Translations under genes and position numbers: made by a program
Assembly (NCBI RefSeq): GCF_015352425.1
Contig: NZ_JADKNH010000003.1
Coordinates: 1 to 64,000, forward strand
Origin: Fusibacter ferrireducens
GTDB lineage: Bacteria > Bacillota > Clostridia > Peptostreptococcales > Acidaminobacteraceae
Direction: 5' to 3'
DNA: 64,000 nt
In this document: in pieces, positions 17,392 to 26,081 of the stretch
Layout of the letters: every line of letters begins with the position of its first letter
Numbering within the stretch: position 1 is the stretch's first letter
Notes under the pieces: generated by a model
Told to the model about the DNA's origin: nothing
What the model saw: only the letters and a program-made list of their open reading frames with translations
Database searches by the model: none

Positions 17392-18164
17392 TCGAAGTAA
17401 ATCAATTATCCTTTTCTTATGGCAATCATGCGGTGTTAAAGAACTTAAGTTTCTCTGTTGAAGCGGGTAAGCTCATATCTGTACTTGGACCAAATGGCGT
17501 TGGAAAGAGTACTCTATTTCGATGTCTGTTGGGACTAAACAAAACTTACAAGGGCACCATTCAAATTAACGGTGCTGATATCAAAACCCTTACAACGCGG
17601 AAGATGGCTGAAACAATGGCTTATATTCCACAATCACATGTATCCACTTTTAACTATTCAGTTGTGGAAATGGTGGTCATGGGAACTGCACACAGGGTCT
17701 CCAAGTTTTCCACACCGAGTGTTCAAGATTATGAGAAGGCATATGATGCCTTAGAGCAGATGAGTATGCGGGATTATGCTCAGAGGTATTTTAACATGCT
17801 CAGTGGTGGCGAACAACAGATGGTTTTAATTGCCAGAGCGTTGGCACAGCAAGCGAAGATTCTCTTAATGGATGAGCCCACGTCTAATCTCGACTTTGGA
17901 AATCAGTTGAGGGTGATGGAAAAAATTAAGATGTTGGCTGAAAGAGGCTACACCGTCATTCAGTCTAGCCACAATCCACAACAGGCTATGATGTTCTCTG
18001 ATGAAGTTATGGCAATGTATGCAGGTGAAATTACAGCTAAGGGGGCTCCAAATGAAGTCGTCACAAAGCGTTTGCTAGAAACACTCTACCAAACGCATGT
18101 GGAAATTTTAGAGGTAAAGGGCGAACAATTGATTCTACCATTGTGGGGAAGGCGGCGTGTATGA
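17388..18164 (+). CDS. FecE-family ABC transporter ATP-binding protein
   Basis: A 258-residue ATPase: Walker A GPNGVGKS at about residue 34, Q-loop IPQSH, signature LSGGEQQMV, Walker B LLMDEPTSNLD and switch histidine in SSHNPQQA. It starts with GTG behind AAAGGAGAG inside the permease gene. It energises the FecCD-type permease just upstream. The following methyltransferase gene begins at its 3' end, so all genes 16333-21702 are probably one operon. Confidence 0.9.
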   Translation: MIEVNQLSFSYGNHAVLKNLSFSVEAGKLISVLGPNGVGKSTLFRCLLGLNKTYKGTIQINGADIKTLTTRKMAETMAYIPQSHVSTFNYSVVEMVVMGTAHRVSKFSTPSVQDYEKAYDALEQMSMRDYAQRYFNMLSGGEQQMVLIARALAQQAKILLMDEPTSNLDFGNQLRVMEKIKMLAERGYTVIQSSHNPQQAMMFSDEVMAMYAGEITAKGAPNEVVTKRLLETLYQTHVEILEVKGEQLILPLWGRRRV

Positions 18165-18892
18165 TGTTTTTGTGGAAACCAAAGATGATTGATTATATGA
18201 AGGATGCTTATGAATTTCATGCGGCACACGATAGACTTGCAGAAAAGCTACAACATCATCTGCCGAAAAATGCACATGTATGTGATGCAGGGTGCGGGCT
18301 GGGATACTTTAGCTTGGCGCTTTCAACGCGGTGTGAGCATGTTACTGCCATAGATATTGCACCTTCACCACTGGCAATACTCAGGCAGAATATAGCTGAT
18401 TTAGGCTATGATAATATCGAGATTATTGAGGGTGATATTTTAAAGAAGCCACCTCGAAAGCCTTATGATGTCATGGTATTTAGCTTTTTCGGTACGGTGC
18501 ATGAAACTCTTAAAATAGCGAAAAAACAGTGTGACGGCACTGTGATTATGCTCAAAAAAAACAGTGCTTTTCATCGGTTCTCTTTGACAAAGCAGGTGGT
18601 TGGAAGTCACACTTACAAAAATGCGAGACAACAGCTAGAACACTACGGATTGCCCTTTAGCTATGAATCATTTTCTGTAGAAATGGGACAACCTTTTAAG
18701 TCCATAGAGAATGCCGTGGATTTCTTTAGATTATATTGTCGCGACGGACATCCCGAAGCGATTGGTGAAGCAGAGATCGCGGATAAGTTGATCAGATCTA
18801 CTTCCGAAGTATTCCCATATTATTTACCCATGGCAAGAGAAGTGGGGATGGTCGTTTTAAAAACAGGGGATATACCGGATGATATAGATTAA
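18161..18892 (+). CDS. Class I SAM-dependent methyltransferase
   Basis: A protein of about 243 residues. Motif I VCDAGCGLGYFSLAL is near residue 45, the SAM-ribose acidic residue lies in TAIDIAPSP, and IIEGDILKKPP follows, as in class I enzymes. AAGGCGG five bases before ATG 18161 decides the start, which overlaps the ATPase stop codon. The methyl acceptor is unknown. Its place between an ATPase and a binding protein for the same importer is unusual and suggests that it modifies the imported ligand or a metal-binding metabolite. Confidence 0.8.
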   Translation: MMFLWKPKMIDYMKDAYEFHAAHDRLAEKLQHHLPKNAHVCDAGCGLGYFSLALSTRCEHVTAIDIAPSPLAILRQNIADLGYDNIEIIEGDILKKPPRKPYDVMVFSFFGTVHETLKIAKKQCDGTVIMLKKNSAFHRFSLTKQVVGSHTYKNARQQLEHYGLPFSYESFSVEMGQPFKSIENAVDFFRLYCRDGHPEAIGEAEIADKLIRSTSEVFPYYLPMAREVGMVVLKTGDIPDDID

Positions 18893-18919
18893 ATAGGATA
18901 TATTGTGAGGGGGATTTAT

Positions 18920-20116
18920 ATGAAAAGAGCATTATCATTTTTATTATCAAGTGTATTGGTGTTATCTTTGATGTCTGGCTGTACTGCGCAAGCGTCTCAA
19001 ACGGCTTCTTCGGCATCGGCGCAATCCAATCCATCATCCAATCAAGAGGCAGAGGTGGTAAGTGCTGAGCCAGAGCGTACTGAGTCGGTAAGCAGTGAAC
19101 CCATAAGTGACGAAACGACAAATGACACGGAGACTGTGGCAGATTCATCGACGGTAGTCTTTACAGATTCTGTTGGGCGAGAAGTTGAAGTGCCAGCTCA
19201 AATAACCAAGATAGCCATTTCTGGGCCATTAGCTCAAATAGCGGTTTTTTCATTGGCTCCAGACAAAATGATTGGCATTGCAACACCGTGGAGTGATGTC
19301 ACTGAAAGCATTATGAAACCAGAGTATTATAACTTGCCTATATTAGGACAACTCTATGGCGGTAAAGGAGAACTCAACCTTGAAACGCTTTTGGCAAGTG
19401 GGGCTCAAGTCGTTATCGATGTAGGCGAGCCAAAAGGTTCTATTGTAAGCGATCTGGATCAACTTCAAGAACAAACCGGGATTCCATTTGTTCATATTAC
19501 AGCAAATCTCGACAATATGGGGAATGCCTATAGATTGCTTGGCACACTGCTTGATATGAAGGATGAAGCTGAAATCAGAGCGGTTTATTGTGAGGAAACT
19601 TATCTGCGCACACAAACCATTGCCAATAATGTGGAGAAGGCAAATCTTTTATATTGTTTAGGAGATAAGGGACAGAATGTCATTGCAAAGGGATCTTATC
19701 ATGCAGAACTCATCGATCTTTTAAGCAACAACTTGGCAGTTGTAGAAAAGCCGGTATCCAAAGGAACGGGTAATGAAGTGGATATGGAGCAGATTTTAAA
19801 CTGGAATCCAGATGTCATTTTATTTGCATCTGGTAGCATTTATGACACTGTGGGTAATGATCCTGCTTGGCAAGACATCACAGCAATAAAAAAGGGGACA
19901 TATTATGAGGTGCCTAACGGTCCTTATAACTGGCTGGGATTTCCACCTTCAGTTCAACGTTATTTAGGGATGCTTTGGATGTCTCAACTGCTCTATCCAG
20001 AAGAGGCAAACTATGATCTTTATAGGGAAGTTGCCAATTATTTTGAGCTGTTTTATCATGCGGATTTAACAGAATCTCAGTATCAAGAATTGGTTTCTAA
20101 GTCAATGCTTAAATAA
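18920..20116 (+). CDS. Fe/metal-type ABC transporter substrate-binding lipoprotein
   Basis: A lipoprotein of about 398 residues: signal ending LVLSLMSGC (Cys lipobox near 20), a long Ser/Glu/Thr-rich linker (about 21-75), and a PF01497 binding domain starting FTDSVGREVEVPAQITKIA. GAGGGGG before ATG 18920 decides the start over an in-frame GTG at 18905. The C-terminal NWLGFPPSVQRYLGMLWMS is shared by several clostridial members of unclear ligand. It belongs with the permease and ATPase upstream; the methyltransferase gene splits the set. Iron chelate, molybdate or tungstate are all possible ligands. Confidence 0.85.
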   Translation: MKRALSFLLSSVLVLSLMSGCTAQASQTASSASAQSNPSSNQEAEVVSAEPERTESVSSEPISDETTNDTETVADSSTVVFTDSVGREVEVPAQITKIAISGPLAQIAVFSLAPDKMIGIATPWSDVTESIMKPEYYNLPILGQLYGGKGELNLETLLASGAQVVIDVGEPKGSIVSDLDQLQEQTGIPFVHITANLDNMGNAYRLLGTLLDMKDEAEIRAVYCEETYLRTQTIANNVEKANLLYCLGDKGQNVIAKGSYHAELIDLLSNNLAVVEKPVSKGTGNEVDMEQILNWNPDVILFASGSIYDTVGNDPAWQDITAIKKGTYYEVPNGPYNWLGFPPSVQRYLGMLWMSQLLYPEEANYDLYREVANYFELFYHADLTESQYQELVSKSMLK

Positions 20117-20134
20117 AAGGTTAAGGAGTGTTCG

Positions 20135-21163
20135 ATGAAAAAATTATTTACTTTGATTAAGAATACCCTTGAAAAGGGCGAAGCACTTGTGCTCTGTAGT
20201 ATCATAGCGAGTTCAGGATCAACGCCTCGAGGGAAGGGCGCAAAAATGGTCGTTTTCAAGGATGGCAGCATTGCAGGTACAATTGGTGGTGGCACTGTGG
20301 AATTTGAAAGCATCAAACTGGCTCAAAAGGCATTTGAGGCAAAATCAGCTTTCAAGCAGAGCTATAATTTAACTGCAAACGAAACTGCTGATATTGGCAT
20401 GGTTTGCGGAGGACAAGTTGTTGTCTATTTTCAGTATTATTCAGGTGATGATGAGAATGCAATGAAGTTATTTCGTTATATGGAGAGCGTCTTTAATCGG
20501 ACTTGTGACACTTGGCTCATCAACCATATCACCGAAGGCAGCATGAAACAAATCGGTATTTATGAAGAAGGTAAAGGTATGGTTTTTGGAGAGGATATTT
20601 GCGTTGAAGAGATCCGACCACTTCTCAAGAGCAAGGGCGTATTGAAGCGGGGAGAACCCACCTATTATGTGGAGCCATTGACACAATCTGCAACAGTTTA
20701 TGTTTTTGGTGGCGGTCATGTCTCTCAAGAGCTTGTCCCCATGATTGCACATGTTGGCTTTAGAGTTGTCGTCTACGAAGATCGGGCTTCCTTTGCAGAT
20801 GTCAAATTATTTCCACAAGAGGTGAGGACAATTGTTGGCCCTTTCAATGACATTTTCAGCAAGATCACTTTGACAGAGAATGATTATGTGGTGATTATGA
20901 CTCGTGGTCATCAAGCGGATTATGAAGTGTTAGAACAAGTTATGCGAGCAGATGTGGCTTATGTGGGCCTTATAGGAAGTGCAAGTAAAAAAGCCAGTAC
21001 TTTCAAGCGTTTGATTGAAGCGGGTATTTCAGAAAATGACCTCGATCAGATTCATACACCGATAGGCATCCCCATTAAGGGAGAAACACCAGCAGAAATT
21101 GCTGTGAGTATCGCAGCTGAAATGATTCTCTTTAGAGCGGAAATTAATGAGGGCAAACAATGA
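20135..21163 (+). CDS. xdhC: XdhC/CoxI-family protein
   Basis: A 342-residue protein with the N-terminal XdhC_CoxI domain (GSTPRGKGAKMVVFKDGSIAG, then GGGTVEFESI) and a C-terminal Rossmann domain (VYVFGGGHVSQELVPM, then VIMTRGHQADYEVL and YVGLIGSASKK). Family members bind molybdenum cofactor and help its sulfuration and insertion into xanthine dehydrogenase-type hydroxylases. AAGGAG precedes the ATG. It overlaps the NTPase gene by 4 bp. No molybdenum hydroxylase gene is in the window, so the client enzyme must be encoded elsewhere. Confidence 0.88.
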   Translation: MKKLFTLIKNTLEKGEALVLCSIIASSGSTPRGKGAKMVVFKDGSIAGTIGGGTVEFESIKLAQKAFEAKSAFKQSYNLTANETADIGMVCGGQVVVYFQYYSGDDENAMKLFRYMESVFNRTCDTWLINHITEGSMKQIGIYEEGKGMVFGEDICVEEIRPLLKSKGVLKRGEPTYYVEPLTQSATVYVFGGGHVSQELVPMIAHVGFRVVVYEDRASFADVKLFPQEVRTIVGPFNDIFSKITLTENDYVVIMTRGHQADYEVLEQVMRADVAYVGLIGSASKKASTFKRLIEAGISENDLDQIHTPIGIPIKGETPAEIAVSIAAEMILFRAEINEGKQ

Positions 21164-21702
21164 ATAAGCCATTACATTTATTGATTACAGGAGAAATAGG
21201 TGCAGGCAAGACTTTTTTAGTTCAGAGGTTGCTTAAGCACAACCAAAGATATATTAAGGGATTTATTACCAAATGGATGTTTACCGAAAAAAGAGTCAAA
21301 TCGGGGATGTACCTGTTTCCGGCAATTGCTGAGACGTATTCTTGCACCAGTGAAAATTGTGCTGCAACTTGTGATAGGCCTGGGTTTAACATCATACATC
21401 CAGAGGTATTCGAGCATTATGGCGTTGAACTTCTGAGCATGCCAGATACCTCAAATAAAAGTTTGATTGTGATGGATGAGTTGGGATTTATGGAGTCTGA
21501 TTCACCACTGTTCTGTCAAACCGTGTTAAATGCATTTGATGGCGATACACCTGTTTTAGCGGTTGTAAAAAAGAAAGAAACGTTATTTTTAAATGAAATT
21601 AGAGCCCATAAAAATACGGAACTATACTGTGTAACCCCGGATAATCGAGATGCCTTATATCGTGATTTGATATGTAAGATAGAATCGTGGAATGACTATT
21701 AA
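21160..21702 (+). CDS. P-loop NTPase (THEP1-like)
   Basis: A 180-residue protein with Walker A GEIGAGKT at about residues 11-18 and Walker B SLIVMDELGFMES. Both match the NTPase_1 (THEP1) family of nucleoside-triphosphatases. The cysteine-rich YSCTSENCAATCDRP segment (about residues 61-75) could bind metal. Its start overlaps the xdhC stop as ATGA. A small NTPase next to XdhC recurs in clostridial molybdenum-hydroxylase neighbourhoods; a chaperone or cofactor-loading role is inference. It ends the operon; a terminator follows 12 bp later. Confidence 0.75.
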   Translation: MNKPLHLLITGEIGAGKTFLVQRLLKHNQRYIKGFITKWMFTEKRVKSGMYLFPAIAETYSCTSENCAATCDRPGFNIIHPEVFEHYGVELLSMPDTSNKSLIVMDELGFMESDSPLFCQTVLNAFDGDTPVLAVVKKKETLFLNEIRAHKNTELYCVTPDNRDALYRDLICKIESWNDY

Positions 21703-21714
21703 ATTTAATGCTCT

Positions 21715-21742
21715 AAGAGCCTTTTGTGAGGCTCTTTTTTTT
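21715..21742 (+). terminator. Rho-independent terminator of the XdhC operon
   Basis: AAGAGCC (21715-21721) pairs with GGCTCTT (21730-21736) over a TTTTGTGA loop, followed by a run of T. Confidence 0.85.
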
Positions 21743-21872
21743 ATAGTTTTATAGATCCGGCATGGAGATGTAAATATTCGATTTTGAAATGTGAACATAC
21801 CGGAGGTGTTTTACTTTAAATTTTAATTCAATTATGTTTAAATAGATTGAGAGGCGAGTAAAAATATATAAT

Positions 21873-21910
21873 TTATATGATTTTTAGGTTGTTATATGAT
21901 TTTTAGGTTG
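21873..21910 (+). repeat. Perfect 19-bp tandem duplication before the first M20 gene
   Basis: TTATATGATTTTTAGGTTG occurs twice back to back (21873-21891 and 21892-21910), ending 38 bp before the M20 start. The words TTTTTAGGTTGAA and TTAAG just after also occur at 42051-42070, upstream of the second M20 gene, so a shared operator is possible. Confidence 0.6.
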
Positions 21911-21948
21911 AATTAAGTGTTTTAATATTTTTTATAAAAGGAGGGCAC

Positions 21949-23166
21949 ATGATATCCGCTATTACTGAAATCACACAAATATCTGATGAAATCGAAAATG
22001 AAGTTATTGGTCTTCGCAGGAGAATACATGCTTATCCAGAGCTTTCATTTCAGGAATTTAAGACGGCAGAAACAGTGCTGGAAATTTTGAAAACCCTTGA
22101 TGTGAAAGTGAAAACAGGCATAGCTGGAACTGGAATTATTGCGGATATGGAGGGCAATGGAAAAGGTAAAAGCCTATTGCTTAGAGCAGATATGGATGCT
22201 CTGCCGCTTCAAGAATTCAATCAGTTGCCCTTCAAATCATCTGTTGAAGGGGTCATGCATGCCTGTGGTCATGATGCCCATACTGCGAACTTACTTGGGG
22301 TTGCTATGATCATGAATCGCATGAGATCGAAGTGGTCCGGGCGCATTAGATTTGTATTCCAGCCAGCCGAAGAAAGAGGTGGTGGCGGTAAAAAAATGAT
22401 CGACGAAGGGATTTTAGATGATGTGTCATTCGATGCAGCACTTGCCCTGCACACAAGTGCGACGATGTCACCAGGTAGTATCCAAGTGGGATGGGAAAAT
22501 ATTACGGCATATTCAGATAAATTTAATATACAAGTGAAAGGGAAAAAAACGCACTCATCGAATCCATCTAAGGGTATCGATGCCATTAATATAGCTGCAC
22601 ATATTATTGTAACTCTCAATAGTATTTTGGCAAAAAATATGGATCCCATGGCAACCGGGACTTTCTCTATTGGCATAATTCGTGGCGGTAGTGCACCTAA
22701 TATTGTGGCTGATGAAGTAATGCTTGAAGGCATGATGCGCAATGTTACGCCAGAAACGCGTCAGATTATGATCCAAAAAATAGAATCCATTGCAAAGCAT
22801 GTGGCTGAAGGCATGGGTGGACAAGCTGATTTTATTTTTACTGAAGGTTATCCTTCTGTTTATAATAATGTTGAATTCACAAATTTTGTATATAAACAAA
22901 TGACGGATTACTTTGAAGACTGGCAAAGTGAAATCGCTTTAAGCGATACACTGAATCCATCGCAAATAATTAGACAGGAAAAACCTTTGCTAGGTGCTGA
23001 GGATTTCGGATTTTATTCTCAAAGAATACCTTCATGCTTTTATTGGGTGGGGACGGGCAATTTAGCTCCAGCACATAGTGGTGATTTTATGATTGAAGAG
23101 AAATATATCAAATTGTGTCTGCGATCAATGGCAACAATTGCTTTTGAATATTTGAGATTTTTATAA
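21949..23166 (+). CDS. M20-family amidohydrolase (IAA-amino acid hydrolase type)
   Basis: A 405-residue metallo-amidohydrolase. Metal-site motifs are visible: MHACGHDAHTANLLG at about residues 103-117, FQPAEERGGGGKKM at about 138-151, the His of ALHTSA, and GAEDFGFYS near 345. GAGVALID-type spacing fits aminoacylase, hippurate hydrolase or N-acyl amino acid hydrolases that free an amino acid from an acyl group. AAAGGAGGG gives a strong ribosome site. It stands alone between a terminator and an aldolase gene. The substrate is not determined; a second M20 paralogue is at 42348. Confidence 0.88.
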   Translation: MISAITEITQISDEIENEVIGLRRRIHAYPELSFQEFKTAETVLEILKTLDVKVKTGIAGTGIIADMEGNGKGKSLLLRADMDALPLQEFNQLPFKSSVEGVMHACGHDAHTANLLGVAMIMNRMRSKWSGRIRFVFQPAEERGGGGKKMIDEGILDDVSFDAALALHTSATMSPGSIQVGWENITAYSDKFNIQVKGKKTHSSNPSKGIDAINIAAHIIVTLNSILAKNMDPMATGTFSIGIIRGGSAPNIVADEVMLEGMMRNVTPETRQIMIQKIESIAKHVAEGMGGQADFIFTEGYPSVYNNVEFTNFVYKQMTDYFEDWQSEIALSDTLNPSQIIRQEKPLLGAEDFGFYSQRIPSCFYWVGTGNLAPAHSGDFMIEEKYIKLCLRSMATIAFEYLRFL

Positions 23167-23303
23167 CGCGTACATTTTTTGTAAAGTTGTTAGAGATATG
23201 CTTTGGTATGAAGCGTAATAAAGCGACAGGCTAAAATTTTCTAATCTAAAATGCCATATGCTATATACTATATAAATAAGGTTAAAAACAAGGAGGTCTA
23301 TTA

Positions 23304-24329
23304 ATGCAACATTTTGAAAGCGATTACTTAGAGGGGGCTCATCCTCTAATTTTAAAAAGACTCATGGAAACCAATATGGAAAAAACACCAGGGTATGGGT
23401 GCGATGCTTATTGTGAAAGTGCTAAATCTAAAATTCGAGAAGCCTGTAATTGTGAACATGCAGAGATACATTTTTTAGTGGGTGGGACTCAAACCAATGC
23501 AACTGTCATAAAAGCTCTTTTGCGTCCGTATGAAGGCGTCTTGGCAGCAGATACGGGACATATCAGTACGCATGAAGCCGGTGCAATTGAGGCTGGAGGA
23601 CACAAGGTACTGACATTGCCACAGACGCTTGGGAAGATAAATGCTGAAGCAGCAGAACGCTATATAGAGCTTTTTTTTAAAGATGCCAATCACGATCACA
23701 TGGTTAGGCCAGGGATGATCTATATTTCTCATCCAACAGAATATGGCACCTTGTATACTAAAAATGAGCTTGAACGTTTGAATCAAGTCTGTAAAAAATA
23801 TAAAATCCCTTTGTTTTTAGACGGTGCACGTTTGGGATATGGCCTGATGGCGAAGCAAACTGATGTAACCCTTGAGGTTATTGCAAAGAACTGTGATGTC
23901 TTTTATATTGGTGGGACTAAAGTAGGGGCATTATTTGGTGAAGCTGTTGTGATCACAAAGCCTGATCTAACGAATCATTTCTTCACAATGATTAAACAAC
24001 AGGGGGCATTACTTGCCAAAGGTAGACTTTTAGGCATTCAATTTGACACGCTTTTTACAGATCAGCTGTATTTTGATATTTCAAGACATGCCATTGAAAT
24101 GGCAGAAAAGCTGAAGCAAGGTTTTGCTCTAAAAGGTTATGAATTCTATTTTGAATCTCCAACCAATCAACAATTCATCGTTTTAAACAATGCTAAAATG
24201 GCTCAATTATCTGAAAAAGTCTCTTTTGGATTTTGGGAAACTTTAGATGATGAACATACAGTGGTACGCTTTGCCACGAGCTGGGCCACAAAGGCAACCG
24301 ATATTGATGCGCTCTTTGAATTAATTTAG
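23304..24329 (+). CDS. Low-specificity threonine aldolase family PLP enzyme
   Basis: A 341-residue fold-type I PLP enzyme of the beta-eliminating lyase/threonine aldolase family. GGTQTNATVI near residue 55 binds the phosphate, DGARLGYGL near 173 holds the PLP-pyridine aspartate, and FYIGGTKVGALFGE near 200 holds the Schiff-base lysine. The likely reaction is L-threonine or L-allo-threonine to glycine and acetaldehyde. A strong ACAAGGAGG site precedes the ATG. It is monocistronic with its own terminator. A different beta-hydroxy amino acid substrate cannot be excluded. Confidence 0.85.
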   Translation: MQHFESDYLEGAHPLILKRLMETNMEKTPGYGCDAYCESAKSKIREACNCEHAEIHFLVGGTQTNATVIKALLRPYEGVLAADTGHISTHEAGAIEAGGHKVLTLPQTLGKINAEAAERYIELFFKDANHDHMVRPGMIYISHPTEYGTLYTKNELERLNQVCKKYKIPLFLDGARLGYGLMAKQTDVTLEVIAKNCDVFYIGGTKVGALFGEAVVITKPDLTNHFFTMIKQQGALLAKGRLLGIQFDTLFTDQLYFDISRHAIEMAEKLKQGFALKGYEFYFESPTNQQFIVLNNAKMAQLSEKVSFGFWETLDDEHTVVRFATSWATKATDIDALFELI

Positions 24330-24359
24330 TGTGGCAAGAATAAGGCTTTTTAAAGTTAA

Positions 24360-24399
24360 ATACCATGAATCAGTAATTCAGATTCATGGTATTTTTTTT
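24360..24399 (+). terminator. Rho-independent terminator after the aldolase gene
   Basis: ATACCATGAATC and GATTCATGGTAT are perfectly complementary over a 9-nt loop, followed by eight T. A dispersed repeat copy starts two bases after the T run. Confidence 0.9.
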
Positions 24400-24400
24400 A

Positions 24401-24502
24401 AACAACAAGATTTGTGCCGAAAGCTGTGATGAGGGATGTTCAACCTCAAGCAGTGTCAGCGAAAATCGTTTTGAGGCATCGGGAGATGGCTCAAATGTTG
24501 TT
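24401..24502 (+). repeat. Dispersed ~102-bp repeat, full copy
   Basis: Begins AACAACAAGATTTG, has the core GTCAGCGAAAATCGTTTTG, and ends GGCTCAAATGTTGTT; the two ends are inverted repeats. It lies directly after a terminator and overlaps the 3' end of the HxlR gene on the other strand, supplying that protein's last residues. Confidence 0.88.
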
Positions 24503-24824
24503 GATGTTCAATGTATTTATTGCCCCATGCTTCAAGGCTGTCTAAGACAGCTGAAAAATCGTTTCCCAGAGCGCTTAATTCATATTCTACCTTGGGTGGT
24601 ATTTGTGGATAAACCGTTCTTGTGATCATGCCATAGGCCTCTAAAGTACGCAATTGTTTGGTAAGCGTCGTCTGAGTAATATCAGGTAAAGCCTTTTGCA
24701 ATTCATTAAAACGATACTTGTGATCTCTTAAATGAAATAGAATAATTAGAGCCCATTTTCCAGATAATATTTTTTGTGAAGTTGCATAGGGACATTTTCC
24801 GAATAGTTCTTCTTGTGTTAACAT
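24456..24824 (-). CDS. HxlR-family transcriptional regulator (YtfH-like)
   Basis: A 122-residue winged-helix regulator: CPYATSQKILSGKWALIILFHL, FNELQKALPDITQTTLTKQLRTLE as recognition segment, and VEYELSALG wing. Members often bind as dimers and sense thiol or electrophile stress. It is divergent from a QorB-like gene, the same pairing as E. coli ytfH/ytfG, which it probably controls. The last 15 residues (QQHLSHLPMPQNDFR) and the stop are encoded by the inserted repeat at 24401-24502, so the natural tail was replaced. AAGGAGG precedes the start codon. Confidence 0.88.
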   Translation of the reverse strand: MLTQEELFGKCPYATSQKILSGKWALIILFHLRDHKYRFNELQKALPDITQTTLTKQLRTLEAYGMITRTVYPQIPPKVEYELSALGNDFSAVLDSLEAWGNKYIEHQQHLSHLPMPQNDFR

Positions 24825-24860
24825 AAAACCTCCTTAAAAATTGAGTATAAAAAATAGGGT

Positions 24861-24902
24861 ATAAAACCTACGAGATAAAACCTATGAGATAAAAACCACG
24901 AA
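24861..24902. repeat. Degenerate 14-bp tandem repeat in the HxlR/QorB promoter region
   Basis: ATAAAACCTACGAG, ATAAAACCTATGAG and ATAAAAACCACGAA follow one another. They lie 36 bp or more before the HxlR start. They may be a multi-site operator or simple slippage; no function can be read. Confidence 0.5.
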
Positions 24903-24949
24903 ATGAAAATGAGATGAGATATAAAAAAGTCATGGGTATTTAAAATCTA

Positions 24950-25005
24950 TAGTATCCAAAAAGATACTTAGTACTAAAAAAGACCGTACTTGTATAAAAT
25001 ATTCA
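24950..25005. promoter_or_regulatory. Candidate HxlR operator region
   Basis: AGTATCCAAAAAGATACT is a near-perfect palindrome, directly followed by TAGTACT and, 10 bases on, GTACTT. Inverted GTAC-type half-sites are common in HxlR operators. The region is central between the divergent starts at 24824 and 25085. Confidence 0.45.
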
Positions 25006-25084
25006 TACACAATATAATGAGTGTATAATCTATTGTATCATTTGAACGTGTGATATACAAATAAAAAATAAGGAGGCATCATAT

Positions 25085-25954
25085 ATGAAAATGTTAGTTA
25101 CAGGAGCAACTGGAAAATTAGGAACAAAAGTCGTACAGCATTTACTTAAAACGGTGGCGCCAAATGATCTTGCAGTCAGTGTGCGCAATCCCGAAAAAGC
25201 TAAACATTTAGAGGCGCGTGGCATAGAGGTTAGACAGGGAGACTTTGACAAGCCAGAGACATTGGAGACTGCTTTTTCAGGTGTAGACCGATTGTTGATC
25301 ATATCAGCTGATGGTGATAATGAAACGAGAATACGTCAACACACCAACGCTGTTAAAGCAGCTCAAAACGCAGGTGTTAAGTTTATTGCATATACCAGCC
25401 TTGGCAATGCAAGTGAAAGTACATTGTTTCTAGCGCCAGTGCATCAGGCCACAGAAGCAGCTATTTTAAAAACCGGTATTCCGTATGCTTTTCTCAGAAA
25501 TAATTGGTATCTTGAAAACGAAATAGGGAGCATTCAAGGTGTGTTGGCAGGTGCGCCTTGGGTCACTTCAGCCGGTAGCGGAAAAGTGGGGTGGGCACTT
25601 CAAAATGATTATGCAGAAGCAGCCGCTAAAGTGCTTTCTGGCACTGGACATGAGTGTATGACTTATGAACTCTCTGGAAAGCTGAGAACTCAAGAAGAAC
25701 TGGTTGCTGCACTTGAAGTCGTATTAGGGCGGTCTGTGCAAGTTCAACAAGTGGATGATGCCACTTATGGCAATATAATGAAAGCAGCGGGTATACCAGA
25801 TTTTGTTGTTCCAATGCTCATCGATATTCAATCAGATATCAGAAAAGGTGCCTTAGAAATTCAAAACAGTGATTTTGAAAAGGTATTGGGGCATCCAGTG
25901 ACTCCAATTGAAGATGCATTAGCTCAGATTGTAAGTGCCGTTTCAAATGGATAA
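25085..25954 (+). CDS. qorB: NmrA/QorB-type NAD(P)H quinone oxidoreductase
   Basis: A 289-residue Rossmann protein: TGATGKLGTKVVQHLL cofactor loop at residues 6-21, GVKFIAYTSLGNAS near 97, and PYAFLRNNWYLENEIGS. It resembles E. coli YtfG/QorB, which reduces quinones with NADPH, in length and in the AGVKFIAYTSL and YELSG segments. TAAGGAGG precedes the ATG. Divergence from an HxlR gene matches the ytfG/ytfH pair, so induction by quinone or electrophile stress is likely. Confidence 0.85.
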   Translation: MKMLVTGATGKLGTKVVQHLLKTVAPNDLAVSVRNPEKAKHLEARGIEVRQGDFDKPETLETAFSGVDRLLIISADGDNETRIRQHTNAVKAAQNAGVKFIAYTSLGNASESTLFLAPVHQATEAAILKTGIPYAFLRNNWYLENEIGSIQGVLAGAPWVTSAGSGKVGWALQNDYAEAAAKVLSGTGHECMTYELSGKLRTQEELVAALEVVLGRSVQVQQVDDATYGNIMKAAGIPDFVVPMLIDIQSDIRKGALEIQNSDFEKVLGHPVTPIEDALAQIVSAVSNG

Positions 25955-25979
25955 TTCTTTTAATAAGACAATATAAGTG

Positions 25980-26055
25980 GACCGACTTTTTTAGGCATTG
26001 TGGTTGAATAAAACTTATTCAGCTTCTATAGCATAATAAAGTCGGTCTCTTTCGT
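25980..26055 (+). terminator. Rho-independent terminator after qorB
   Basis: GACCGACTTT (25980-25989) pairs with AAAGTCGGTC (26038-26047), with an inner GAATAA/TTATTC hairpin, followed by TCTTTCGTT. The tail is not a pure T run. Confidence 0.6.
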
Positions 26056-26081
26056 TCAATAAGTGGCATATGCCGAATTGC

